This document shows positions 45,376-56,993 of a DNA stretch of 64,000 nt, in pieces. This DNA is from Chlorophyllum brunneum (taxonomy: Eukaryota > Basidiomycota > Agaricomycetes > Agaricales > Agaricaceae). The position numbers and the translations under genes are program-made. The notes below the pieces were generated by a model that was not told where the DNA came from, did not search any database, and worked only from the letters and a program-made list of their open reading frames with translations. The DNA lies in NCBI GenBank assembly GCA_963576785.1, contig OY756144.1:930001-994000 (forward strand). Direction: 5' to 3'. Every line of letters starts with the position of its first letter. Within the stretch, counting starts at the first letter, position 1.

Positions 45376-46868
45376 TCACAGCTTTTCTTTCTCCTTTGCG
45401 GTATCTGTTGCTCTGATTTTTGCTGAGGATTTCTTAGGCTCTGGTGTCTGTCGGACCTCGCTCTCAGGTTTCGGGGGTCTGACAGTTTGATCCGGTGGGG
45501 GCGAATCCCCCGAAGAGATGGCCAGACTATGCTCGATTGCGGAGGTGAGTGTGTCGACTTCATTCTGGGCCTTGTTTTCATGATCCTTTTCCGCAAATGG
45601 GCCCTTCACCTTCTGCTCCGTCTCAGCGACCTTGGCCTTTTCTTCCTCATCCAATGCATCCTCGTCTTTCTCGACGCTGTTCTCGGTCGTCCTCCAAAGC
45701 TCATCCAACTCCTCTTCCCATCCCAGTTCTCGACAAAGTTTTCGAACCATCTCGTCACACTTTCCCAAGAGCAAGACATCATCTAAGCGATGGGCGAAAT
45801 CACCTACACGTTCGAGATTGATCAAGACACGGGGACAATCCTTTTCAACCAAACCTGCGAGCATGGCGAAGGGATGGACGGTCAGAGATGTGCCCATGAC
45901 GATAAGAAGGTCGGCTTGTGAGAGCAATGAGATAGAATCAATAAAAGCTGGAGGGAGCTAGTGGAACCATCCAACTCAGTCCTTCCCATACCATTTAGAT
46001 ATAGGGACAAACGCACCGATTCTCCAAAGAATACAATATCAGGCTTCACAAGACCTCTACACCCCTCGCATCTCGGAATTGTCTTCTCCTTGATGTGAAC
46101 TTTGATCAAATCCTCGTCATACGGTGCTTGACAGTCAATACATCGTTGCGTAGCAAAACTTCCATGCGCTTCGATAATTTTATCGTCAGGAACACCAGCA
46201 CGGCGTTCAAGCGTATCGATATTCTGTGTGAAGCATTTGAGCAGGAGACCTTTGTCGTAGAGAAGGCGAATGAAAGAATGTGCGATCGTTGGACGGAATT
46301 TTCCTGGATATAACTCTTGGGCAAGGGTGTAAACTAATGGCGAATGTTCAGTGAGTGTTAAATGGGTTGATTTCGGAGCCGGATGAAGCATACAAGGTAC
46401 TGGGTTACGTCGGAAAAACCCAATTTCGAAAACAGCTTCCGGGTGTGGAAGGTTCAGCCTGGCAAGGTTTGACTATTTTGCCTTATAACTAGTCCGCTTA
46501 TAGGCTCTTTTAATGAAGACACACATAGAGACCTGGAAAGCTATGTCAATTTGGGTGGCTGAGTGAAGTACTTGCCGACATACCCGTTTTCGGTGACCTA
46601 AAGTCGGGTATACCGGCAGAGGTGCTGATGCCTGTATGAACCGGATATCCTCGAGTCCAACTCATTATAAACAGCAGAAAAAAACCAACCTGCACCCAAC
46701 TAACACCGTAGACCGTAAGATACCTGATTTAAAAGAATTGCGACCTCTTACCATGAGAACGATATTATTGCATTTATTCGACTTGATGTATTGGGCAAGG
46801 CCGGGAAGGTCTTTTGTTTTCAAAATTTTATGATTTTGTCTCTGCCTACGGTTCCCGTGGTCACCCAT
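45376..46868 (-). CDS. Sirtuin (NAD-dependent protein deacylase, Hst2/SIRT2-like)
   Basis: Sirtuins remove acyl groups from lysines using NAD+. Start 46868 (MGDHGNRRQRQNHKIL), then DLPGLAQYIKSNKCNNIVLM. A 10-nt exon (46690-46699) supplies Leu-Gly-Ala-Gly of the NAD-binding loop, followed by ISTSAGIPDFRSPKTG (46584-46631), an 8-nt exon (46525-46532) giving Leu-Tyr, and SNLARLNLPHPEAVFEIGFF. After the NPVP/FYTLAQELYPGKF junction come CFTQNIDTLERRAG, the catalytic His in IEAHGSFA, zinc cysteines in CIDC and CEGC, GLVKPDIVFFGES, LLIVMGTSLTVHPFAM and VLINLERVG. The C-terminal 130 residues are charged and Pro-rich, ending TAKEKEKL. All catalytic and zinc residues are present, and all introns inferred are 51-66 nt. 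The class I, cytosolic Hst2/SIRT2 type is suggested by the motif set. Confidence 0.9.
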
Positions 46869-47156
46869 ATCAATCTGCTTCCTACAAAAATAAGAGTGAA
46901 GCCAGGCTAGAGTCTTTGAGGGAAAGAGGCTGGATGTGAAAAGGATAGAAGGACGATTTAGGTCACAGAAGTGACTAATTGGGACGTGACTATCATCATG
47001 ATCATGACTTCTGATTTGTAGAGACTTGAAATACATAGCACGGACAGGCGCGTAATATTTTGGTGCACAATATCAAGGGCAGTGGCACCTTCTCGTTGTT
47101 TACAGAGTTTGCAATAAATTGGTTCACGCGTGAGGGGAGAGACACAGCTAAGTTCC

Positions 47157-49469
47157 TTAGTCAATGCAACCACTTAGCACTCGATGTGGAGATTCCCACT
47201 CCCTAAGCCACTCCTTGACAAAGTGAACAGTATCTCCATGGACCCTTCGTATTTCACGCGGCTCTTCTGATATGTTCGAAAGGCCGTGCATATCCCAGAG
47301 ATGAACGGCACCTGTGTTTCCTCTCGGCTTCTCTTCACCTGCTTGCGTGGTACATTGCACTCACCAGGAATGACTTTGAACGGTCGTAGTAATGTGTCAG
47401 GCCGCGATTTAGCGTCACCACTGTGAGGAGTCAACGGCCTCCAGGGATCAACTTCGGCATGGCGTTGGACTATGGGATTTCGGAAAAAATTGAAACGCGA
47501 CTCACATTCACCATCGACGAACGCTAGGCGATCCGCAGCGATGCCGTAGCCTCCGAGTGCATTGACACTAGTGATGTTTGGTACGAGGGGTATTCGGTAA
47601 CTTTCTCCGGGCAGAAAGGCCTGCTGACATATCTTGATCTTGTACTCGAGATTGACTGCGCGGGAGACGATCCTTGGTTGGTCATAGTCCGGAGGAGTAA
47701 TCTGATAAGTGGGCTCAGATAGAGGAGACCCAGAGTGATGTGAAACGCACGACAAAGCTACCCCATTGCGTACACATCTGAAATATCCATGGGCGATGCC
47801 TTTGGCCGAGATCTGTATCTTGGAATTTCTTGTCATTGTAGGTGGTGAAGCACTGTTACCAGACTTTCAGGCTCTTGTCAACATGGGGAGGGTTCAGAAA
47901 AAGTCACACTGTTGATATCACCGACTTCCTCAAGGCAAGTACCAATGATTTGATGCTGAGGAAACGGATGAGCGATTGAGAACACAGACAATTAGAGATT
48001 AACCAACGCACATGTTGGATATAGCCAGCCCAGTTCAGTATAGAAAAGTCCAAAGAGAGATTGCCACCGACATCAACCAGTCGTTTTGGGTGGCCAAATG
48101 GGAGGTTGTTTATTTCGTTTTCCGACGAGTTTCGGTACGGTGCCGTGAGCTTGACACAAAAGTGCTCAAATTCGTTGACTGTAGCAGCATGATGCCATGC
48201 CTTGCGTTCCCATCCAGCGAGGGGAAGCTAGAGTGGAAGAGGATTGAAAACCCGTAAGGACGGAACCAGTGGTAGAGCCTAACTGTGATCAATGATGCGA
48301 AATCGTCATCATGTCGGAGGTCTGCAAGACCGAAAAGGCCTTTCAGCCTACGTCTGCCAAGGCCGTTGTAGAGGATATCATCAATGACCTCCGTGGCTTT
48401 CTCGAGGTACTCCGCGCATTTTGGGTCTGCTGCTCGCCTGATTACATCATTGTATTGCCAGTTTTCGAGGGTAGCGTGAGTCAGAGCTACGAGATGATAT
48501 GAGGGAAAAACAAGCGCTAAACATAGTCGCACTCACCGCTCGATCCAATTGCGCCATAAACCAGCTCGGGATACAGGGTTCGCATGTAAGCAGCGCGTGC
48601 ACCAGCGTATGATCCCTAGATATTAGCAATGTTGAGTTATTTCTGGATATAAATTTAAGGGTTTTACCCCATAGTAAATCCATGGAGCGTTCGGCGGAGT
48701 CAAGTTTTGGCCGATCCCCTCGAACACGACATTAGTCATGAAGCTAACGCTGTCCCCTATAGCTTGCTCGTTGGTAAGCCAGCTGTAAGATATCAGAGCT
48801 GAAGGGGACCAGTAAACGTAGGAAACCATACCGGAGGGAATCTGTTGTAAAGTTCTTCACTGGAATCGACTTCCCTTGAATGCAACTTTCAACGGATGAT
48901 GCTCAACACACATAGTCGGAACATACCGTAATACCGGTGCTCAAGAAGCACACTGACGCCACCCGTCTCCCTTGCCAAAATGTCACCAATACCCGTATCA
49001 AGGAATGATAGTCTCTCCTAGAGCGCCGAACATCTATGTCAGCGCTCGACAAACAAGCGTGCTTCGGGCATGACTGTCGCACCGATGCATCTACTTCCCC
49101 ACCATCAAGGATAATTATGGGAGCTCCCCTTTTCGATGCATAATGTCTTATGTTGACCCAATAGCGTTGCCTGAATGTATGTGGATTGGAAGAGTCGAAG
49201 TGATCAAGGGTTTGATCGAACCAGCCGAGGTTCAAGCCCTTGCATTCTTCCTCATGCGACAAGGGCCGAGTGTGGTACTTAGCTTCTTGTAGGAGTAGAC
49301 TGGCCTCGGGTTCCTTGGCTTGAAGCTGTTTTTTCGCCAAGTTCTCTAGATGCAGGATATTCATTGCTTGGGGTCCAAGCACCCGAAGGGAGTAGGGAGA
49401 GCTTAAAGCGTGTACCAGTCCAAGAAAAGGTACGAGGAATAGGACAACGCCTACAGGTAACAGTCCCAT
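47157..49469 (-). CDS. Serine peptidase family S28, copy 1 (secreted)
   Basis: S28 enzymes are prolyl-Xaa carboxypeptidase or dipeptidase-like serine peptidases. The start at 49469 gives a signal peptide MGLLPVGVVLFLVPFLGL, then SLRVLGPQAMNILHLE. Domain motifs are GWFDQTLDHFDSSNPHTF, RQRYWVN, IIILDGGE, WLTNEQAIGDSVSFM, APWIYYG/GSYAGAR (nucleophile Ser, codons split by an intron), ENWQYNDVIRRAADPKC, LKGLFGLADLRHDDDF, NITSVNALGGYG and DRLAFVDGE/VDPWRPLTPHSGD (catalytic Asp). The catalytic His lies in GAVHLWDMHGL. The stop is TAA at 47157-47159. The paralogue at 60 kb has His-His where this copy has His-Leu; the first His aligns with the catalytic one in human PRCP as I recall it, so activity is likely retained. 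Confidence 0.83.
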
Positions 49470-50263
49470 CCAGAACGGAGCGAAATTGCGGTCCAAAACG
49501 ACGGAGGCGTTGGAGCAAGGGAGAGGGTGAACTCCTGGCAAGCCAACAGCCACGTGAAGCACATCACCCTCAGAGCACGTTGCTCTCAGGGAAATGAAGG
49601 CACGCCATCATGTAGACCATGCTGTCGACGGCATGTAGTAGAAAAGACTAGGACGAGGCTGGAGCCGCCCAATGACTTGTTTGGTTGCAATTCCAGAAAC
49701 AAATCACCCACACATCAGAGTCTTGTGTCGGTGACCTCCGCTCGAGCTTGGTTCTTCGCCACCCAAGCAGCACCAGAAACCTGCGGTAGATCCGCGAGTG
49801 TGATCTAGAACTCTAATTACTTCAGTCAGCTTGAAACTCGATCTTCTCGATAGTCGGGCCTTGAGAGGGAAAGCCGTGAACTCGGCATCGAAACAATCAA
49901 TGTAGTCCGTGATGTCGGTTCAAGGATGGTTCTTCTACCTACTACCGCCCGAGGGATTCTTCTTCGCGTTTCACTGGGCGACAGAGCTGGTGGTATATAC
50001 ACAGACGATGATGTAATGTTCGGACAGAGACCTGCGCCAAGTCCCGTCCGGTGCTCGAAACGACTTGTCAACGAGATATGAGTACTACTCGGTGTAATTC
50101 TGGTCCTCAGCTCCAACCGGGTAGCGTGTAAGCATGTTAAACTGATCCCCTGCACATCTGGTCTTAATAGTAGCAGGAGCTCGGAGAAAAAGTTGTAATG
50201 GTTATTAGTGATGATCAATTATGTAGTACAGCATTCTACAGTGTAACATCTACACTGGTATAT
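49470..50263. other. Intergenic: upstream region of S28 copy 1 and 3' flank of glyoxal oxidase copy 2
   Basis: A 130-codon minus frame at 49826-50218 and a shorter one nearby show no family motif. Nothing further was recognised. Confidence 0.45.
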
Positions 50264-52360
50264 TTAATGAATATGAACGGGGACTCCCTGGTCCGCAACG
50301 GGAGGTGCCTGTCCATTGCCAAGCAAGATGCGAGATCCAACACTAGTGACATCGTCGATGGTCACAAAGATGTAGCCTACAAATTCGTTAGCTTGTTGAA
50401 TTCGTCACCGGACATCGTGGATAGTTACCTGGTCCAGGGGGGTAGATACGGTTATTGGGCGGGCTGGTCACTGTCAAAGTCTTGCCGTCCCTAGAGAGTT
50501 GCGCATCTAGGAAGACAAGGAGGGAGCTCGAGTGGAAAGCGTGAGTAGAGAAGCCGAGGTCGATCAAAGCAACTATCGCAAACAGAATGAGGGAGCGAAT
50601 TTTGTAGCGAACAGGTTTACGTACCTTTGATGTCTTTTTTCCTGAGAGAAGAAGGAATGTCAACGTTGAAGTGGAACTTGGTGTTGTAGGCTATCTGTTT
50701 GGGAACTTTGGCGAGAACGGGGCGGTCCATGTGAATGTACGGAGGGTTGAGGTATTCAATACGGAATTCACTGGTCTTCATAAGTGCAAACGCCAAGGTA
50801 ACAAGAGATGGTTCATACCTGGTATATTTCTTGTGAAGTTCAATGAAGCCATTAGGGTTGGAGCCAGCAACCATGACGTTACTAGAGAATAGCCAGTCCT
50901 TTAGTTGGCTGGCCGTATTATCACCGATGCGTATACAACATACCCCTTAGGTGTAAGAGTAACAGACGAATGGTAGATTCGAGGAATATCTGTCGTAGGC
51001 ATGCCTGCATTGCTGAAACGCTTCCCGACAGGCCTGTCGGGAGAGTATATAGAAGGCGTGAATCTAGAGGAAGGGTGAGCATCGAAAACTCGCTCCACCG
51101 ATGTCGACTCACGCAGGGTGATCTGAGTTCGATTGACCAACCGGGTCCTTGGTCGAGTTGAACGCAGCATATCCCGTCTGTGCACCGTTGATGAGCAGGA
51201 GCTCTCCGTTGGGCATCTGAATCAGCTCGGGCATGACTCTCGCCTCCAGCATATGATCCAATTCCCACCCCTTCTTGATTCCTTCAGGTGTCAGGACCAT
51301 GCGGCTGCACTGGCTGGAGGCAGGGTCCTGCGACGACAACTCAGTGCTTGGGGTCCGCTCGTCCGAAGCTGATCCACCACAGATCAGGATTTCGGGAGTG
51401 TAGTGAGGAGGCTTGAGTGGCAAGAGCGCGGCTGTACCGTCGAATGGGTTCGTAACCTTCACATTGTTAGGGACATCCGGAAGTGGCGTCTCGGTGTTGG
51501 TTTCAACATCGTAGATGATGGTCTGGTTGCCGGCGGCAATGAAAATCTTTCCGTCTGGGAGGGCGATGGTACTGTCGTAAAGATTCAGTGGGGATGCAGC
51601 AAGCAATCCATGAAGACCTACCGAGGGAACATGTTAGCAGGGCCACTGCGAGCCAGCATCGGGGAAGGCCTTGGGACGCCACCATCCTTGGAAGGGAAGA
51701 ACTCGTAGTTGTTGGCCGGGTCCGTGTTATAGAAAGGGGTTGGTTCGTGCATGCCTCCGGCAACGAACTAGAGGGATATTTAGCAAGACTGAGAAGGTAA
51801 GGGTTGAAGAACGTACCAAAGAACCGTCGAAGATTCTGCAGCTGGAGGGGTACCACCTGGTCTGGGCGAGGTGCATGGCATCGGGATTATCGAAAAGCGT
51901 GCAACTGTCACCGGTTGGGTCCTCACAAGGCTCCCAGATCCTGATGCCCATCCGTCCATCGCCTGCTTGGGGAACATCGGTACCCAAGTGTCCACCGACG
52001 CTGACCTGTTGCATGTCAGCTGGTGCATTGCTACCAAAGATAAAGGATGCTTGCCATTGTACCATTGCTCAAGAAACCTCCCGAAGCACAGAAGCTGTCG
52101 GTCTTCATCTCAAGAGGACGAGCGGTGTTGGTCTCGAGGTTGAAAACGGCACCCCAAGCGGTGTGGCCGTCAATCTGCATGGTATCGTTGGTGGCACGAT
52201 CGAAGAAGAGAGCTAAAGTGTCGGAGACGATGATATTCTCGAGTGCAACAAGACCACCAGAGGTGCCATTCTGGACGAAATTCCAGCCACTGCTCGCAGC
52301 AGCTACTGAATGAGCAGCAAGGGTGAATGCAAGCAACCTCGAAAAGCGACTTCCGATCAT
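50264..52360 (-). CDS. Copper radical oxidase (glyoxal-oxidase-like, AA5 family), copy 2 (inverted paralogue)
   Basis: Same architecture as copy 1. The signal peptide is [21 protein letters not shown]. The radical Cys is in [15 protein letters not shown], the partner Tyr region is HEP...NNYEFF, the copper Tyr-His is in [13 protein letters not shown], and the copper His is in [12 protein letters not shown]. The C-terminal domain reads [19 protein letters not shown] and [15 protein letters not shown]. The stop is TAA at 50264-50266 (ending GVPVHIH, where copy 1 ends GVPL). The GC-AG intron is conserved at 52006-52054. The N-terminal 30 residues and the C-terminal 150 differ clearly from copy 1, while the core is virtually identical. 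A TATA box lies 60 bp upstream. Expected to be secreted and active. Confidence 0.9.
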
Positions 52361-52419
52361 GGTGTACGATGTGTTGAGGAAATCTAGTTTGTAGTTTGAG
52401 CCTCATATTGCAAGGCCCT

Positions 52420-52425
52420 TTATAA
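52420..52425 (-). promoter_or_regulatory. TATA box of glyoxal oxidase copy 2
   Basis: TATAAA followed by GGG on the minus strand, 60 bp upstream of the ATG at 52360. The position is similar to that in copy 1 but the flanking sequence is different. Confidence 0.5.
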
Positions 52426-55400
52426 GTTTTGGTTAGCCTTGACATTAGCGCGGGATTTGGCGATGTTACTAGACCGCGAAGCGTAAGGGTGAAAACGAGC
52501 GACAGATGATAATCACAGCTTGGAGCAGGAGACGAATTGACAACTTTGTTGATATTACTCCTCCCAGAAGGGGATCAGAAACACAGTTCGCCCGAGGGCG
52601 CTTTGAAGTGGGCTTCAAGGGCGCGTTGCTTCACCCGAATCGGAGAGAAGACAAGCGGCCGCGTATAGGCGATGTCATGAAAGAGGTCCAAGTCATGGGG
52701 CTGCAGAAACAGGCCGGTGGGAATACAGCATCAAGCCCTCGAGATCACCCGAACTGACGACAAGTTTGATGGCAGTTCCTACATTGATCGGTAAGGGTCC
52801 TTCGCTCGCTTGCTCCCAGGGCTGTTCCGTGATGCAACTAGGTACTCCATCCGTCCGCTTGATTAACCGAATCAGTAACCTGAGCATCGCGAACATGCCG
52901 CACGCTCGTGCCGCACCCGGAGTGTATAACAAGTGCGTCACCAAGGCGGGAAAATCAAATAGTTGCTATGAATCGAAGCGCGCCACGGCTATTCGTGCCC
53001 TTGCGCAAGCTCCCATTGTTGTACCTCGCATGTGAGCAGTTGTTAGTGAGGAGTAGCTCTACATCAAGGTGAAACAAGAACGACTTTGACACAGGATGCA
53101 TATTGCCGGAGGCGGGTTATGTATGAACCTCGAATCGCAAGGCGACTTGCTTTAGTGTGACCAGCCCGTAGCGAGCATGGACATGATCATAGCACAGGGT
53201 CTGTTTTCAGTATGGAATCTAGATTAGCCTGTAAAAGTCAAGGTGTACTGCACAAGATTAGATGGGCCCGGCTGTCCTCCCACACATTGACATCGAACAG
53301 CGCGGGCCCAGGTTTTCTAGGATTAGAACCGTGGGCAGGCTTCACAAGGGTTGATGGAGGCGACAATCCATGTTGTCTGTGGGGGGTTGGGGTTGAATAT
53401 CAAGGGTCATTAGTAATTCGTGCTCTGGTGGGGATTGGCGTAGGACTGGGAGATTTTATTCATACTACAACTGATCACAGGCTCCTTCCCAGCCCTCTCA
53501 CTGCGCTCAGTCAAATAGATGCACATCGAAGCATTGTGTGGTCATGTTGATCGATATACTCATGTAGAACAGATCTGTGTGCCCTATGCAGAGCAGGGTC
53601 TTTGACGGACTCTGAAACATTCTCACTGCTACCTCCGTTATCACAAACTCAGGACGATGGATTTAACGTATACCCGGGGCGCTATCTTCGGTCTGTGGAC
53701 GAAGCGTCATTAGATTTCTCAGGAGCCCAAGGCCAACGAGCCAACCAACACAATTCCAAAGTTGACTGGAACATGGTAAATGAGTGCCCTCGCAGAGGAG
53801 GAACATCATCCGTTCGATTAGGAGAAGGCGGAAGGTCATCCGTCTTTAGAATCCTGTTGTCTCCATTACATCGCCGCCCAAGTTGCTGACGCGTCACTGG
53901 TACGGCGGGTAGTTGAGAATGGTAGGGCCAAATTCGCTGTTAGAAATGCGGGAGTCCATACTAGCGCTTGCTCCTGTCACTGTTCTTCGTGGAGCGCGCA
54001 TCCTTGGTAAGCAACGACACAGGTAAAATTAGAGCCAGGTCGTCTATTGGCATCCCGCCATCTGAAGATAGGGGTGGTGTCTTATGGGGATTTGAAAATA
54101 ATCGATGGAACCATGAGGCAAGTTTGTTTGTTCCTTGACTCTGCTACGTCTGTGATATCCACCCTGTTTTTTTCCGGAATTACCAGCTCAAGTTACAGAT
54201 AACCGGCTCCGAACGGAACCAGGATCAGCGGTGCCGGATAACGATCCAAGTTATAGATCTGACGCTTACTATCACGGTTCCGGCGACCCTCAGGGACAAC
54301 CGGACCGAGAGCCAGATATCTCAAACATACTTATCCAACAATTTGAAGCAGAAAATGTTTTGAGTAGCAAGAGCATAACGTCGGAATTCAAAATTCGCTG
54401 CTACCAGACAAGGTTCACTATAGCAAGCCCCGCGTAAATCCGTAATATCTATTTTCGTTCACCGTGAGCGCGTTTTCTAAAAATATACACGAAAGCATAA
54501 ATAATATTTGGCATAGAAACTGAACGTTAAGGGATTGGACAGAAGCCTGGAGAATAAGTTATAACGTAGCTCCCACCGATTCGGAGTGCGTCGACCTTTT
54601 CTCGTTCATCTGTTCATAATGTATCGAGTAGGAGGGGGAAAGAGGGTCCAGACAAAGGATTGGCTTGTTTCGAATTTGAGAAGCATATGCTGGTAACTCC
54701 GTGCACGGAAACTTGGGGCCGAGAATGGCGGATGTGGAAAATGCTCAGGGAGTGCTGTAAGAAGTGTGTGACTACAGACTTCACTTGCAGTGAATCTGGA
54801 CCATGTAGGCATAAATGTAACACTGGCGAGTTGAGAATACGTGTATTGCAAACCCCAGGCTCACCCAATTAAATCACAGAACCCACATTGTCATCCAGTC
54901 CCTGCTCAGGAGCTGGGGACCTCATGGTATTACCTGGAAACTGTCCGTTTTGCTCATCTTCCCAATTCACTAGACGCCAAAACCTCCCCCACTCCGTGCT
55001 CACCCAGTCTGATTATACCCTCTAGCTCCTCAAACCGGAGCCGCTTCATCCATAAGATGGATCATCACATAGTGTGCTTCAACCGTAGCAGCGTCTGTCA
55101 TGTTCTATCTTCATTTACGAAGGAGGAATTACTCGTAATAAAAGACCTTCCAGGGTTTCTTGGGTGAACGTCATGTGATCGCACTACATGCATACCTTCT
55201 CTCTTTTATTTATTTGAAGGCGATCCTTCCGACTCCCTGTCATGACCCGGATATTTACTCTCTCTTCAAGGCCCCAATCCACCATTCACGAGATATCTTG
55301 CATATCATATTACCCTGCCTTACGTATCGCCATCCCAAGTCAACTGCATGCGAACGAACTCAAATATTCGGTTGAGAAAAAGCTTTTCGTGAATGACGCT

Positions 55401-56993
55401 CTGAACTCGTAGGCACGTGAGATGGCATAGAAGATGCCTCGGCTCAATAAACCCTGGTCCGATCTGTCACTGCAGTGCCTGCCTGAGTACACGTCGCCAA
55501 TCTACCTGAGATCTGAATGGATTGAATACTCGACGATGTGCGATGGTCGGAGGTTCGGTTGAGGGTTATTCTATGGAGACTCTAAAAGTTAAATGGATGT
55601 GGAAGAAGTGCCCATCGCAGATGTTGCAGCTGTAGCAATGCTCGCGTGTGAAGGGTTACCTCTGATGAAGATTGAAAGCGATTGCACCACTACGAATCGT
55701 TCAAGACCTTTCAACTGGTAATGACAGCCTTCAAAGGTCCTAGTGAATCGTGGTTTACGAGGCTGTCCATTGATCGGCTATGGTTTCTTTTCGGATGGGA
55801 GTGTGATTGTCGGTATCACGATCGTAGTACTATATGCTCATGTGTTAGGGCACAATGGCGAGGTTGGCGAAGCCGTGCCACAATCACTGTCCACACGGAG
55901 TAATTCTGAAACAACCTCCCTCTACCACACAGAATGAAAGTGCAACGTTGACACACGGGCAACAGTAGCTGCCCTAGACATGTGGCTCTGTCACAATGGC
56001 TGCGCCACAATCTCTTCGACTATCCACGATTTGCAAAAGTGTTCCTGCCAGGTATGAGTTTCTTGCAAGGTACCTGATTTTTGACATGGATATGTGACAG
56101 TGCGGGAATAGCATACGCCTAGTAAAGTAGGCAGTGGGTAAAGAGCGACGCACTCGTCTCCATTGAAAGCCTTCATTTAGTCAATCTGATCCGAGGAACC
56201 CAAGAGCAGGGTAGCGCCACTCCTGGGCAACAACTCTAATCGGCTCCCAGACTCACTCCCCACTTCTCCTCTGCAGGGGGCTTGTCAACCTAACAAAGCC
56301 TCTCTCATTTCTTCTGGCAGAATAGCACCCTCCTCCACTTATCGAAATACACTCCTCGCAGAGAGGGCTTTCTTCATAGAGTATCCCAACTAGTGCGAAT
56401 GACGAGTAAGTGAGATCTCATCTTTATGATACAGGTTTACCTTCCGGCTATACACAATCCAGGAAATCACAAGTTTTCATTCGACCTTGTTCCTGCCATA
56501 ACGTTCCATGAACGTAATCAACTACATTTTCTTGCTCAACCCGTTCAAATTTGGAACACGAATACGAACGATCCCTTGAAATGCCTTATTACTCAACGCG
56601 GAAAACCTCGCATGGCACCGTGGTTAGATGCATCTCACGGTTGAATATAACATAAACTCTCCTCGCAGTCTTGGGTCGCCTCCAATAGTGATCATTTGGA
56701 TTCTGAGCTCATGGCAGAACGAGGAAAGGTTGGTCGATATGGTTGAAAAGACGTATCGAGTCCGACTTCTAACGGATGAACACAGACCAATATCTCCGTG
56801 AGGTCTCAGGGTTAAGAAATGTATTGCACGGAACCTTTCCCAACGTAAACCGGTCATGAAGCATACACTGCGACACAAGAATAGCCACCAACGGCCAAAG
56901 GTAAATAAGCAGAGCATAAGGTAGAGAGACTTACAGTAGTTACATACTATAGCAACATAGAACTCGACACACTAATTCCTCTCCCCACACGTA
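52426..56993. other. Gene-poor region, no confident gene
   Basis: About 4.6 kb with only short frames. Points noted: a frame at 53602-53889 with a polar translation; a short stretch near 53930 reading AKFAVRNAGVHTSA, faintly like an FAD-oxidase core; a Cys-rich frame at 54660-54872; and a hydrophobic frame at 55743-55937 (VIVGITIVVLYAHVLG). None could be extended into a gene by splicing. It may contain decayed sequence. Confidence 0.4.

Noticed and set aside
53900..54010. Stretch reading AKFAVRNAGVHTSA, reminiscent of FAD-linked oxidase cores
   Set aside because: Only one short weak match with no flanking FAD-domain motifs or joinable exons; could be chance.
54660..54872. Cys-rich 70-codon frame (MLRECCKKCVTTDF and downstream cysteines)
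   Set aside because: No signal peptide, no family pattern, no supporting exons; kept only as a note.
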